64,000 nucleotides of DNA from Piscinibacter defluvii (GTDB lineage Bacteria; Pseudomonadota; Gammaproteobacteria; Burkholderiales; Burkholderiaceae_C). The stretch lies in assembly GCF_004011805.1 (NCBI RefSeq), contig NZ_ML137200.1:64636-128635 (forward strand), written 5' to 3'. Numbering within the stretch: the first letter of the stretch is position 1; each line of letters opens with the position of its first letter. Position numbers and translations under genes: made by a program. This document shows positions 8,375 through 16,439 of the stretch, in pieces. Under the pieces are notes generated by a model. It was not told where the DNA came from. It searched no databases and worked only from the letters and a program-made list of their open reading frames with translations.

Positions 8375-9265
8375 ATGTCCGCCCCCCGTCCCAGCGAGAC
8401 CACGCCCGAGCGGGTGTGGCGCGCGCGGCGCGAGCTGCTCGGCGCGGGGCTCGGCCTGGCCGCCGCGGCCGCGCTGCCGGCGCGGGCCGCCGCGCCGGCC
8501 GGCGAGGCGCCGCTCGTGCCCAATCCGCCCGAGCAGGTCTCGCGCCACAACAACTACTACGAGTTCACGACCGCCAAGGACGTGGTCTGGCAGCTCGCCG
8601 AGGAGCTGCGCCTGCGGCCCTGGACCGTCAGCGTGGATGGCGCCGTCGAGCGCCCGCGCACCTGGGACATCGACGAGCTGACGCGCCGCTTCGCGCCCGA
8701 GGACCGGCTCTACCGGCTGCGCTGCGTCGAGGGCTGGGCGATGGTCGTGCCCTGGCAGGGCCTGCCGCTCGCCGCGCTGCTGGCGCAGGCGCAGCCCACC
8801 TCGAAGGCGAAGTACGTCGAGTTCGTTGCGCTGCACCGGCCGTCCGAGATGATCGGCCAGCGCCAGCCGGTGCTCGACTGGCCGTACCGCGAGGCGCTGC
8901 GCATCGACGAGGCGATGCACCCGCTGACGCTGCTCGTGAGTGGCGCCTACGGCCGCGCGCTGCCGGCCGCCAACGGCGCGCCGCTGCGCCTGGCGGTGCC
9001 GTGGAAGTACGGCTTCAAGAGCATCAAGGCGATCACGCGCATCCGGCTGGTCGAGCACCCGCCGCTCACCTCGTGGAGCAAGGCCGCGCCGTCGGAGTAC
9101 GGCTTCTACGCCAACGTCAACCCGGAGGTCGCGCACCCGCGCTGGTCGCAGCGCCGCGAGCTGCGCCTGGGCGAGCTGTCGAAGCGGCCCACCCTGCCCT
9201 TCAACGGCTACGCGGCCGAGGTGGCCTCGCTGTACAGCGGCATGGACCTCTCGGTCCACTTCTGA
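8375..9265 (+). CDS. msrP: MsrP-like molybdopterin-dependent methionine sulfoxide reductase
   Basis: 296 residues. A Tat-like leader (RARRELLGAGLGLAA) is followed by an oxidoreductase molybdopterin-binding domain. The Mo-ligating cysteine is Cys117 in RLRCVEGWAM, with the conserved SRHNNYYEF and PWKYGFKSIK segments. MsrP (YedY) repairs oxidised methionine in periplasmic proteins. The gene is 20 bases after the peroxidase stop and 3 bases before the msrQ-like gene, the usual partner order. Together these look like an envelope oxidative-repair unit. Confidence 0.92.
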   Translation: MSAPRPSETTPERVWRARRELLGAGLGLAAAAALPARAAAPAGEAPLVPNPPEQVSRHNNYYEFTTAKDVVWQLAEELRLRPWTVSVDGAVERPRTWDIDELTRRFAPEDRLYRLRCVEGWAMVVPWQGLPLAALLAQAQPTSKAKYVEFVALHRPSEMIGQRQPVLDWPYREALRIDEAMHPLTLLVSGAYGRALPAANGAPLRLAVPWKYGFKSIKAITRIRLVEHPPLTSWSKAAPSEYGFYANVNPEVAHPRWSQRRELRLGELSKRPTLPFNGYAAEVASLYSGMDLSVHF

Positions 9266-9268
9266 TCG

Positions 9269-10033
9269 ATGGGCCGGCCAGGCAGCTTCACGCTGCTGCG
9301 CCTGCTGGCCTGGGCCGCCTGCCTGGCGCCCGCGGCCTGGCTGGCCTTGCTGGCGGGCACCGGCCGGCTCGGTGCCGACCCGCTCGCGCGGCTGATGTCG
9401 GTCAGCGGGCTGGCGGCGGTGTCGCTGCTGCTGGCCACGTTGGCCGTCACGCCGCTGCGCCGCCTGTCGGTGGCGGTGGCGCGCCGACTCGAGGCGCGCT
9501 GGGGCCGGCGCGTGTCGGACTGGAACCGCCTGGTGCGCCTGCGCCGGCTGCTCGGTGTCTCCGCGTTCGCGTACACCACGCTGCACCTGGGCTTCTTCGT
9601 CGTGCTGGACCTCGGGCTGGACCTCGAGCAGCTGATGCACGACCTGCGCGAGCGCCGCTTCGTCGCGCTCGGCCTGGCGGCCTGGGTGCTCCTGCTGCCG
9701 CTGGCGGCGACCTCGACCAACGCCGCGATGCGCGTGCTCGGCGGACGCTGGCGCAAGCTGCACCTGCTGGTGCACCCGGCGGCGCTGCTCGCGCTGCTGC
9801 ACGACGCGACCCACACCAGGCACGGCCACACCGCGCCGTGGACGACCGGCACGCTGCTGCTGGTGCTGCTGGCGCTGCGCCTGCACGCCTGGTGGCGCGG
9901 CGAGCGCGCTCCGGCCACCGAGGTGCCGGAACGGGGCGCTAGCCGAGCGACAGCAGCTGCGCCGCCGACTTCTCGTTGCTCTCGGCCGTCTGCACCATCC
10001 GCATCTGCGCCTCGAACTGTCGCGCCGCGGTGA
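9269..10033 (+). CDS. msrQ: MsrQ-like haem-binding membrane subunit
   Basis: 254 residues with about five to six membrane segments and conserved histidines (TTLHLGFF; WRKLHLLVHP; LLHDATH) of the ferric-reductase-like/MsrQ family. MsrQ passes electrons from the quinone pool or a flavin reductase to MsrP. The last ~32 residues (from about SRATAAAPP) are basic and Ser/Pro rich and unlike MsrQ. They are encoded antisense to the 3' end of flgF, overlapping it by 95 bases. The native stop may have been lost where this group joins the flagellar genes. Confidence 0.88.
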   Translation: MGRPGSFTLLRLLAWAACLAPAAWLALLAGTGRLGADPLARLMSVSGLAAVSLLLATLAVTPLRRLSVAVARRLEARWGRRVSDWNRLVRLRRLLGVSAFAYTTLHLGFFVVLDLGLDLEQLMHDLRERRFVALGLAAWVLLLPLAATSTNAAMRVLGGRWRKLHLLVHPAALLALLHDATHTRHGHTAPWTTGTLLLVLLALRLHAWWRGERAPATEVPERGASRATAAAPPTSRCSRPSAPSASAPRTVAPR

Positions 10034-10664
10034 TCATCGCGACCATGGTCTCGACCGGACTGACGTTGCTGCCCTCGAGCGCGCCGTCCTGCAGGCGTGC
10101 CGTCTGGTCGGCCGGCAGGTCGCCGTCGGCGGCGCGGAACAGGCCGTCGGTGCCGCGCTCCAGCGGCGCCTCGGGCGTGACGAGCTTGAGCCGCCCGACG
10201 TTGCTGCTGCGCCCGTTGGCGGCGCGCGCGCTGACGGTGCCGTCGGCGCCGATGCTGACCTCGCTGCCGGCCGGCACCTGGATCGGCCCGCCGTCGCCCA
10301 GCACGGTCAGGCCGGTCTGGGTGACCAGCGTGCCGTCGGCCGAGACGTCGAGCGCGCCGTTGCGCGTGTAGGCCTCGGTGCCGTCGAGCCCCTGCACCGC
10401 CAGCCAGGCGTTGCCGCGCATCGCCACGTCGAGGTTGCGACCGGTGTTGCCCACCACGCCGGGCGAATCGTCGTAGCCGGGCGTCGACTCGAGCGCATAG
10501 ACCCGCGTGCTGGCGCCGCTGCCCTGCACCGGCACCGCGCGGAAGGCGTGCAGCTCGGCACGGAAGCCGGTCGTCGAGGCGTTGGCCAGGTTGTTGGCCA
10601 GCACGTCCTGGCGCTGCATGGTGGCCTTCGCGCCGGCCATGCTCAGGTAGATCATGCGGTCCAT
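9939..10664 (-). CDS. flgF: flagellar proximal rod protein FlgF
   Basis: 241 residues, the usual FlgF size. The N-terminus has MDRMIYLSMAGAKATMQRQD and VLANNLANASTTGFR, and the C-terminus has NVSPVETMVAMITAARQFE, both typical of FlgF. It forms part of the proximal rod. It is the last gene of the flgBCDEF block before the inserted redox genes. Its 3' end overlaps the converging msrQ-like gene, and it begins 29 bases after the flgE stop. Confidence 0.96.
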   Translation of the reverse strand: MDRMIYLSMAGAKATMQRQDVLANNLANASTTGFRAELHAFRAVPVQGSGASTRVYALESTPGYDDSPGVVGNTGRNLDVAMRGNAWLAVQGLDGTEAYTRNGALDVSADGTLVTQTGLTVLGDGGPIQVPAGSEVSIGADGTVSARAANGRSSNVGRLKLVTPEAPLERGTDGLFRAADGDLPADQTARLQDGALEGSNVSPVETMVAMITAARQFEAQMRMVQTAESNEKSAAQLLSLG

Positions 10665-10693
10665 GCGGGGCCTCCCTCAGCGGGTGATCAGGT

Positions 10694-11959
10694 CTAGCGG
10701 AGGTTCACCAGGGTCTGCAGCACCTGGTCCTGCGTCTTGATGGTCTGGGCGTTGGCCTGGTAGACCCGCTGCGCGGTCATCATGTTGACCAGTTCGCCGG
10801 TCAGGTCGACGTTGGATTCCTCCAGCGCGCCGGACTGGATCACGCCCAGGTTGCCGTCGCCCGGCACGCCCAGCACCGGCTCGCCCGAGGCGAAGCTGCG
10901 CTGCCAGCCGTTGCCGCCCATGGGCAGCAGGCCCTGCGGGTTGCGGAAGGTCGCGATCTCCACCTGGCCGGCCGGCTTGGACTGGCCGTTCGAGTAGCGC
11001 GCCGTGACGATGCCGTTGGGCTCGAACTGGATGCCCACCAGCTGGCCCGGCGCGTAGCCGTCCTGCGTCAGGTCGGTCACCGCGAAGGCCGAGCCGTACT
11101 GCGTGGTCTCGGACACGTCGAGCTGGATGCCGGGGATGGCGAGCGTCTGCGCACCGTTCGCGTTCGTCGAGGCCGGGATGTTGAGCGTCACCGGGCCGGT
11201 CGGGGCGGTCGGCGCGCTGCCGTTGGCGGGGAAGGTCAGCGTGGTCGAGGGCAGCGGGTTGCCGCTGCCGTCGACGCTGATCGGCGCGCCGTTGGCGGTG
11301 ACGTAGACGTTCCAGCTGTCGGTGGCGGCCTTCTGGAAGTAGTAGGTCAGCGCTACGTCCTGGCCCTTGGCGTCGAACACCGTCACCGAGGTGGCGTCGT
11401 TGTAGGTGCTCGGGTCGTTGAGCACGATCTGCGGGCCGCTGGCCGGCAGGGTGACGGCCTTGCGCGAGTCCAGGTTCATCTGGATGCGCATGTCCTCGGT
11501 GGCCGCCGGGTCGATGCCCGAGGTCGGCATGCGCAGCGGCGCGGCGGTGCCGGGCTGGATGATGCCGGTGCCGTCGGCCGGGTAGCCGAGCAGCCGCTCG
11601 CCGGCGTTGTTGACGACCCAGCCGTCGCGGTCGACCTTGAACTGGCCGTTGCGCGTGTAGCTGACCGGGCTGCGGCCGTCGGTCACCTGGAAGAAGCCGG
11701 CGCCGTTGAGCGCCAGGTCCATCGGGTTCTCGGTGGTGACGATGTTGCCCTGGGTGAACTGCTGCGCCACCGCGGCCAGGTTGACGCCGATGCCGATGTT
11801 GCTCGCCCCGGTGCCGTTCATCGAGGTGGCGTACATGTCGGCGAACTCGGCGCGCGCCGACTTGAAGCCGAAGGTGTTGGCGTTGGCGACGTTGTTGCCG
11901 ATCACCTCGAGGTTCTTGCTCGTCGCGTTCAGTCCGGAGAGGCCTTGCTGGAAGCTCAT
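10694..11959 (-). CDS. flgE: flagellar hook protein FlgE
   Basis: 421 residues (family usually about 400-430). N-terminal MSFQQGLSGLNATSKNLEVI and GNNVANANTFGFKS are the hook signature. The C-terminal helix is SNVDLTGELVNMMTAQRVYQ. A central Gly/Thr/Ala-rich domain forms the hook surface and is the variable part of the family. It polymerises on the rod under the FlgD cap encoded just upstream. Confidence 0.97.
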   Translation of the reverse strand: MSFQQGLSGLNATSKNLEVIGNNVANANTFGFKSARAEFADMYATSMNGTGASNIGIGVNLAAVAQQFTQGNIVTTENPMDLALNGAGFFQVTDGRSPVSYTRNGQFKVDRDGWVVNNAGERLLGYPADGTGIIQPGTAAPLRMPTSGIDPAATEDMRIQMNLDSRKAVTLPASGPQIVLNDPSTYNDATSVTVFDAKGQDVALTYYFQKAATDSWNVYVTANGAPISVDGSGNPLPSTTLTFPANGSAPTAPTGPVTLNIPASTNANGAQTLAIPGIQLDVSETTQYGSAFAVTDLTQDGYAPGQLVGIQFEPNGIVTARYSNGQSKPAGQVEIATFRNPQGLLPMGGNGWQRSFASGEPVLGVPGDGNLGVIQSGALEESNVDLTGELVNMMTAQRVYQANAQTIKTQDQVLQTLVNLR

Positions 11960-11984
11960 GGGGGTTCCCTGTGGTGATCGGTGG

Positions 11985-12629
11985 TCAGTTGAAGGCGACG
12001 ACCTGGTCGTACGCGGTGCTGCCCGAGCGCGCGAGCTCGAGCCGGAAGCCGTTGCCGGTGGTGCTGACGGCGTCGATGTGGTCGCGCATCAGCGGGGTCG
12101 GCTTGCTCTCGACGCCGCCGCGCGTGGCGGTGACGCGGAACTTCAGGCCGCTGTCGTTGGTGGCGCTGCCGGCCTCCCAGTCGAAGCTGTGCGTGCCGGC
12201 GCTCTGCGCGCCGAGCTGCAGCGTCTTCACGATCTGTCCCGAGGGCGAGAGGATCTCGACCTTGACCGCGTCGGCCGGCCCGGTCAGCTCGAAGCCGCCC
12301 TGCCCGACGCCGTCGTTGATGTCGACCAGGTTGCCCGGCACGATCACGTCGCGGCCGACCAGGCTGGCGCCCTGCAGCGCCTGCATCTGCATGAACTGGC
12401 TGGTCAGCCCGGAGACGGTGCTGGTCAGCTTCTCGATGCCGGTCACCGTGCTGATCTGCGCCATCTGGCTGGTGACCTGCGCGTTGTCCATCGGGTTCAG
12501 CGGGTCCTGGTTCTGCATCTGCGCGACCAGCAGCTTCAGGAAGCGGTCCGCGCCGCCGGCGGCGTTGCCACCGGTCAGGCCGCTCGCGTCGAGCGCCGAG
12601 GAGGTGTTGGAGACGGAGGAGACGGCCAT
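11985..12629 (-). CDS. flgD: flagellar hook assembly scaffold protein FlgD
   Basis: 214 residues from the ATG at 12629, which has GGGG about 10 bases upstream. A GTG two codons earlier overlaps the flgC stop and is less likely. The N-terminus holds the cap motif (FLKLLVAQMQNQDPLNPMDN), followed by a FlgD Ig-like region ending in GSTAYDQV. FlgD caps the growing hook and is absent from the finished flagellum. Confidence 0.95.
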   Translation of the reverse strand: MAVSSVSNTSSALDASGLTGGNAAGGADRFLKLLVAQMQNQDPLNPMDNAQVTSQMAQISTVTGIEKLTSTVSGLTSQFMQMQALQGASLVGRDVIVPGNLVDINDGVGQGGFELTGPADAVKVEILSPSGQIVKTLQLGAQSAGTHSFDWEAGSATNDSGLKFRVTATRGGVESKPTPLMRDHIDAVSTTGNGFRLELARSGSTAYDQVVAFN

Positions 12630-12631
12630 GA

Positions 12632-13036
12632 TCACTGCCCCATCTGCAGCGTCTTCAGCAGCAGGCTCTTGGCGGTGTTCATCACCTCGACGTTGTTCTG
12701 GTAGGAGCGCGAGGCCGAGATCATGTTGACCATCTCCTCCACCGCGTTGACGTTGCTGTAGGTGACGTAGCCCTCGGCGTCGGCCGCCGGGTGCTTGGGG
12801 TCGTGCACGCGGCGCCCGGCGGTCTGGTCTTCCTGGATCGTGCTGACCTTCACGCCGGCCGCGCCGGTGGCGCCCATCAGCTCGGTCTGGAACACCACCT
12901 GGCGCGCCTTGTAGGCCGAGCCGTCCGGCCCGGCCACGGTGTCGGCGTTGGCCAGGTTGCTGGCGGTCACGTTCAGGCGCTGGCTCTGCGCGGAGGCCGC
13001 GCTGCCCGAGACGTTGAAGATGTTGAACATCGACAT
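12632..13036 (-). CDS. flgC: flagellar basal-body rod protein FlgC
   Basis: 134 residues, the standard FlgC size. It has SASAQSQRLNVTASNLANADT near the N-terminus and SNVNAVEEMVNMISASRSYQ near the C-terminus, the paired rod-protein coiled-coil ends. It is a proximal rod subunit. It begins 10 bases after the flgB stop and ends 2 bases before the preferred flgD start. Confidence 0.97.
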   Translation of the reverse strand: MSMFNIFNVSGSAASAQSQRLNVTASNLANADTVAGPDGSAYKARQVVFQTELMGATGAAGVKVSTIQEDQTAGRRVHDPKHPAADAEGYVTYSNVNAVEEMVNMISASRSYQNNVEVMNTAKSLLLKTLQMGQ

Positions 13037-13046
13037 GGTTCAGACC

Positions 13047-13451
13047 TCACTGGCCCTTGATGGCGTCGAGCATCGTGCGCACGTTGCCGTTGATGAAGCG
13101 CAGCGTGGCTTCGTACTTCACGCTGTTGTCGGCGAAGGCCGCGCGCTCGCGGTCCATGTCGACGTTGTTGCGGTCCAGGTTGGTCTGGCTCGCGGTGGCG
13201 TACAGCAGGTTCGGTTCGGCACGCACGCCGGTGGCCGCGGCGATGTGGCCGGGCTGGCTGGCCTGCAGCGTGCTGCGGGTCAGGCCGCCGCCGGTGGCCT
13301 CGTTCAGGGCCTGCGCGAAGCTGAAGTCGCGCGCCTGGTAGCCCGGCGTGTCGGCGTTGGCGATGTTGCTGGCCAGCAGGCGCTGGCGCTCCGAGCGCAG
13401 CACCAGGGCCTGGCCCTGGAAGTTCAGCGTGTCGGTGAGGCGGTTCAGCAT
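13047..13451 (-). CDS. flgB: flagellar basal-body rod protein FlgB
   Basis: 134 residues with LNFQGQALVLRSERQRLLASNIANADTPGY, the FlgB N-terminal signature. It is the first gene of the leftward flg operon and is divergent from flgA across 153 bases. Its leader contains a 5-bp-arm palindrome at 13473-13487. I could not find a convincing sigma-54 or sigma-28 promoter upstream; in this order the operon is usually FlhDC-activated. Confidence 0.97.
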   Translation of the reverse strand: MLNRLTDTLNFQGQALVLRSERQRLLASNIANADTPGYQARDFSFAQALNEATGGGLTRSTLQASQPGHIAAATGVRAEPNLLYATASQTNLDRNNVDMDRERAAFADNSVKYEATLRFINGNVRTMLDAIKGQ

Positions 13452-13472
13452 GGGCCGGCTCCAAGTCTTGCG

Positions 13473-13487
13473 ACCGGCAAATCCGGT
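13473..13487. promoter_or_regulatory. small palindrome in the flgB leader
   Basis: ACCGG-CAAAT-CCGGT, a perfect inverted repeat with 5-bp arms, 21 bases upstream of the flgB start in the 153-base divergent flgB/flgA region. It could be an operator half-pair or a weak mRNA hairpin. Nothing else identifies it, and short palindromes like this occur by chance in GC-rich DNA. Confidence 0.25.
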
Positions 13488-13604
13488 GACGCGATGTGAA
13501 CGGAATTGTTTGGGCGGGCCCCGCGCGACCTAAGCCGGATAAGCGCGCGCTTTGCCGCCCATTTCGATCCCTCGCGCGCCGGTCCCGCGTCCTACAGTGC
13601 CGGC

Positions 13605-14291
13605 ATGGAAACCTGGGCCAGGGCCTTGCTCTTCGTGTTGCTGTTCGTCGCCGCCCCTGCGGCGCGGGCCGACGCGCCCTGGCTGGACGAGGCACGCGCG
13701 CTGGTGCTGCGCGGCGCCGGCGAGCAGGGCGCGCTGCGCGTGGACGTGCAGTTCGGCGCGCTCGACGCACGCCTGCGCCTGGCGCCGTGCGAGCAGATCG
13801 AACCCTACCTGCCCTCCGGCGCGAAGCTGTGGGGCCGCAGCCGCATCGGCCTGCGCTGCCTGCGCGGGCCGACACGCTGGAATGTCTACCTGCCCGTCAC
13901 CGTGAAGGTGTTCGGCCCGGCCCTGGTGGCCAGCCGGGCGCTGCCGGCGGGCAGCGTGCTGGCACCCGGCGACCTGGCTCAAGCCGAGGTCGATCTGGCC
14001 GAAGACGCTTCCGTGGCATTGCGCCAGCGCGAGCTCGCGGTGGGCCGCACGCTGGCCCGGGCGCTCCAGCCGGGCGCCAGCCTGCGCCAGTCGCACCTGC
14101 AGGCCCGTCAATGGTTCGCCGCCGGCGAGACGGTGGTGGTGGTGGCCCAGGGGCGCGGCTTCGCCGTGTCGGGCGAGGCGCAGGCGCTCACGCCTGGCAT
14201 CGAGGGCCAGCCGGCGCGGGTGCGCACCGAGCGCGGCCGGGTGATCTCCGGCACGCCGGTGGGTGAACGGCGCGTGGAGGTGAATTTGTGA
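13605..14291 (+). CDS. flgA: flagellar P-ring assembly chaperone FlgA
   Basis: 228 residues from the ATG at 13605, which opens directly on a signal peptide (cleavage near ARA-DAP). Longer in-frame readings start in non-coding-looking sequence. The C-terminal SAF/FlgA domain includes [19 protein letters not shown] and the late GRVISGTPV region. FlgA is the periplasmic chaperone for FlgI. It is transcribed away from flgB and is followed by flgM 124 bases downstream. Confidence 0.93.
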   Translation: METWARALLFVLLFVAAPAARADAPWLDEARALVLRGAGEQGALRVDVQFGALDARLRLAPCEQIEPYLPSGAKLWGRSRIGLRCLRGPTRWNVYLPVTVKVFGPALVASRALPAGSVLAPGDLAQAEVDLAEDASVALRQRELAVGRTLARALQPGASLRQSHLQARQWFAAGETVVVVAQGRGFAVSGEAQALTPGIEGQPARVRTERGRVISGTPVGERRVEVNL

Positions 14292-14337
14292 GCATCCCGG
14301 CCCACCCCCCGGAACACGGGTTGCCGCGAAAAAGGCC

Positions 14338-14364
14338 TAAAGTCACAGCGCCAGGCTCCGATAC
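14338..14364 (+). promoter_or_regulatory. sigma-28 (FliA) promoter of flgM
   Basis: TAAAGTCA, an exact 11-base spacer, then TCCGATAC. The consensus is TAAAGTTT-N11-GCCGATAA; the -35 box matches at 6 of 8 positions and the -10 at 6 of 8, with the CCGATA core intact. It ends 51 bases before the flgM ATG. flgM encodes the anti-sigma-28 factor and is a known late flagellar gene, so the site fits its expected feedback control. Confidence 0.72.
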
Positions 14365-14415
14365 CCCAACCATCACGGTTGTGACGGAGCACCCCTCCGG
14401 ACCCTGGAGAGCACC

Positions 14416-14730
14416 ATGAAGATCGGCAACCCCGCAGACAAGCGCAACACGGCCCCGGTGGACGGCAACGTCGCCCAGGCCAAGGGCGAGCGCGCGCCGG
14501 TCGACAAGTCCAAGGCGGCCGCCACCAGCGCCGACCCGAGCGTCAAGGTGCAGTTGTCCAGTGGCGCGGAGGCGCTGCGCGGCACGGCGGAGAACGCCGA
14601 GTTCGACGCCGCCAAGGTGGAACGCATCTCGCAGGCCATCTCCGACGGCAGCTTCCAGGTGAACGCCGAGGCGATCGCCGACAAGCTGATCGCCAACGCC
14701 CAGGAACTGCTGGGCAAGACGCCGCGCTGA
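14416..14730 (+). CDS. flgM: anti-sigma-28 factor FlgM
   Basis: 104 residues with the FlgM C-terminal sigma-binding region: VKLS-like VQLSSGAE, then FDAAKVERISQAISDGSFQVNAEAIADKLI. FlgM holds sigma-28 inactive until the hook is complete, then is exported through the flagellum. A good GGAGAGCACC ribosome site precedes the ATG, and a sigma-28 promoter lies upstream. flgN follows 23 bases later, the usual pairing. Confidence 0.95.
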   Translation: MKIGNPADKRNTAPVDGNVAQAKGERAPVDKSKAAATSADPSVKVQLSSGAEALRGTAENAEFDAAKVERISQAISDGSFQVNAEAIADKLIANAQELLGKTPR

Positions 14731-14753
14731 GGCGCCCGCCCCACGGACCACCC

Positions 14754-15137
14754 ATGACCGATTCGAACGACGGCCGCGTCGACCCGCGGCTCGAGGAAGC
14801 GCTGGCCGCCGTGGACCAGCGCCTGGCGGCGCTGGGCGAAGCCCTGCGCCTGCGCGACCTGGCCGGCATCGAAACCCAGTCCAGCGCCCTGCATGCGGCG
14901 CTGACGCAGGCGGTGGACCAGTTCGCGCGCGCCGCGAAGAACGGCCCGCTGCCGCAGGCGCTGCGGCTGCGCCTGGCCAGCACCAGCGGCCTGGTGGCCG
15001 CGCAGCGTGAATCGCTGGCCCGCGCCACCGCCGCGCTGGACCGCGCGATGGACGTGCTGCTGCCGCGCGAGCCCCCGAGCGTCTACGCCGGCGCGGGCGG
15101 TGCCACCCGCGCCTACGGCGGCGTGATCCAGGCCTGA
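14754..15137 (+). CDS. flgN: flagellar export chaperone FlgN-like protein
   Basis: 127 residues, all helical in character (long Ala/Leu/Arg-rich heptads), of the length and position of FlgN, the chaperone of FlgK and FlgL. Sequence identity with the family is low everywhere, so the call rests on its place directly after flgM, its size and its helical make-up. A GC-rich hairpin follows the stop. Confidence 0.8.
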   Translation: MTDSNDGRVDPRLEEALAAVDQRLAALGEALRLRDLAGIETQSSALHAALTQAVDQFARAAKNGPLPQALRLRLASTSGLVAAQRESLARATAALDRAMDVLLPREPPSVYAGAGGATRAYGGVIQA

Positions 15138-15157
15138 TCGCCTCCTGACGACCGACC

Positions 15158-15177
15158 GGCCGGCTGCCTTGCCGGCC
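15158..15177 (+). terminator. hairpin after flgN
   Basis: GGCCGGC, loop TGCCTT, GCCGGCC: a perfect 7-bp stem 20 bases after the flgN stop and 18 bases before the LexA-type box. It has no T tract, so it could be a weak terminator or an mRNA 3'-end hairpin separating the flagellar unit from dinB. Confidence 0.35.
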
Positions 15178-15195
15178 CACCGTGGCGCCGCTATG

Positions 15196-15211
15196 CTGTA
15201 TGCATGTACAG
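15196..15211. promoter_or_regulatory. LexA (SOS) box overlapping the dinB start codon
   Basis: CTGTATGCATGTACAG: the invariant CTGT and ACAG ends flank an 8-base alternating core, matching the CTG(TA)nCAG LexA consensus. It is a perfect palindrome at 7 of 8 symmetric pairs. The dinB ATG at 15204 lies inside it. LexA bound here would cover the start codon and the probable transcription start. Confidence 0.78.
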
Positions 15212-16439
15212 CCCCGGCGCCCCCCGGCTCATCGCCCACCTCGACATGGACGCGTTTTATGCGTCGGTCGAGCTGCTGCGCTACCCGGAGCTGCGCGGCC
15301 GGCCGGTGGTGATCGGCGGCGGCCGCCGCCACCAGCCGCAGACCCTGCCCGACGGCACGCGCCGCTTCGCGACGCTGCGCGAGTACACCGGCCGCGGCGT
15401 GATCACCACCAGCACCTACGAGGCGCGCGCGCTGGGCGTGTTCTCGGCCATGGGCACGATGAAGGCCGCCCGGCTGGCGCCCGACGCGGTGCTGCTGCCG
15501 GTCGACTTCGACGAGTACCGCAAGTACTCGAAGCAGTTCAAGGCCGCGGTGCGGGCCATCGCGCCGCAGGTCGAGGACCGCGGCATCGACGAGATCTACA
15601 TCGACCTGAGCGAGCTGCCCGGTGTGCACGAGGACGGCGGCCGGCGCATCGGAGAGCAGCTCAAGCAGGCGGTGCGCGAGGCCACCGGCCTGAGCTGCTC
15701 GATCGGCATCACGCCGAACAAGCTGCTGTCCAAGCTGTGCTCCGAACTCGACAAGCCGGACGGGCTGACCCTGCTGCGCATGGAGGACATCCCGGCGCGC
15801 ATCTGGCCGCTGGCCGCGCGCAAGGTCAATGGCATCGGGCCCAAGGCGAGCGAGAAGCTGGCCGCGCTCGGGCTGCACACCATCGGCGACATCGCCGCGG
15901 CCGAGCCGGCCTTCCTGGTGCGGCAGTTCGGCGCGCACTACGGCGGCTGGCTGGCGCAGATGGCCCGTGGCGAGGACGACCGGCCCGTGGTCACCCACAG
16001 CGAGCCGGTCTCGATCTCGCGCGAAACCACCTTCGAGCGCGACCTGCACGCGGTGCGCGACCGCGCCGCGCTGTCGGAGATCTTCACCGGCCTGTGCGTC
16101 GAGCTCGCCGGCGACCTGCAGCGCAAGGGCTACGCCAGCCGCACCATCGGCATCAAGCTGCGCTTCGACGACTTCAAGTCGGTCACGCGCGACCTCACCC
16201 TGCCTGCCCACACGATGGACGCGCGCGCGATCCGGCGCGCCGCCGGCCTGTGCCTGAAGCGGGTCGACCTGACGCGCCGCCTGCGCCTGCTCGGGGTGCG
16301 TGCCGGCGCGCTGGCGAAGCTGGCCGACCTGGTCGCGCCGCACCCGGCTGCCGAGCCTGCCGCGGAGACGCCCGCCGGGGTCGCCGAGCCGGCCCCGCGT
16401 TACGGCCTGCCGCTGTTCGACGCGCTCGAGAGCCGCTGA
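15204..16439 (+). CDS. dinB: DNA polymerase IV (Y-family translesion polymerase)
   Basis: 411 residues, slightly long for Pol IV (usually about 350-400). Catalytic segments are HLDMDAFYASVE near residue 12 and GIDEIYIDLS near 130. They are followed by the helix-hairpin-helix region (VNGIGPKASEKL), a little-finger domain, and a C-terminal tail ending GLPLFDAL, which resembles a beta-clamp-binding peptide. The start is set by the conserved N-terminus. There is no clear ribosome site because the ATG sits inside a LexA-type box, so the message may be leaderless or have a very short leader. Confidence 0.93.
   Translation: MYSPGAPRLIAHLDMDAFYASVELLRYPELRGRPVVIGGGRRHQPQTLPDGTRRFATLREYTGRGVITTSTYEARALGVFSAMGTMKAARLAPDAVLLPVDFDEYRKYSKQFKAAVRAIAPQVEDRGIDEIYIDLSELPGVHEDGGRRIGEQLKQAVREATGLSCSIGITPNKLLSKLCSELDKPDGLTLLRMEDIPARIWPLAARKVNGIGPKASEKLAALGLHTIGDIAAAEPAFLVRQFGAHYGGWLAQMARGEDDRPVVTHSEPVSISRETTFERDLHAVRDRAALSEIFTGLCVELAGDLQRKGYASRTIGIKLRFDDFKSVTRDLTLPAHTMDARAIRRAAGLCLKRVDLTRRLRLLGVRAGALAKLADLVAPHPAAEPAAETPAGVAEPAPRYGLPLFDALESR

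Noticed and set aside
13452-13604. A sigma-28 or sigma-54 promoter for flgB or flgA; GCCGGATAA at about 13543 looked like a sigma-28 -10.
   Set aside because: The box has an extra base compared with GCCGATAA and no TAAA-type -35 at the right distance; no GG-N10-GC sigma-54 site was found.
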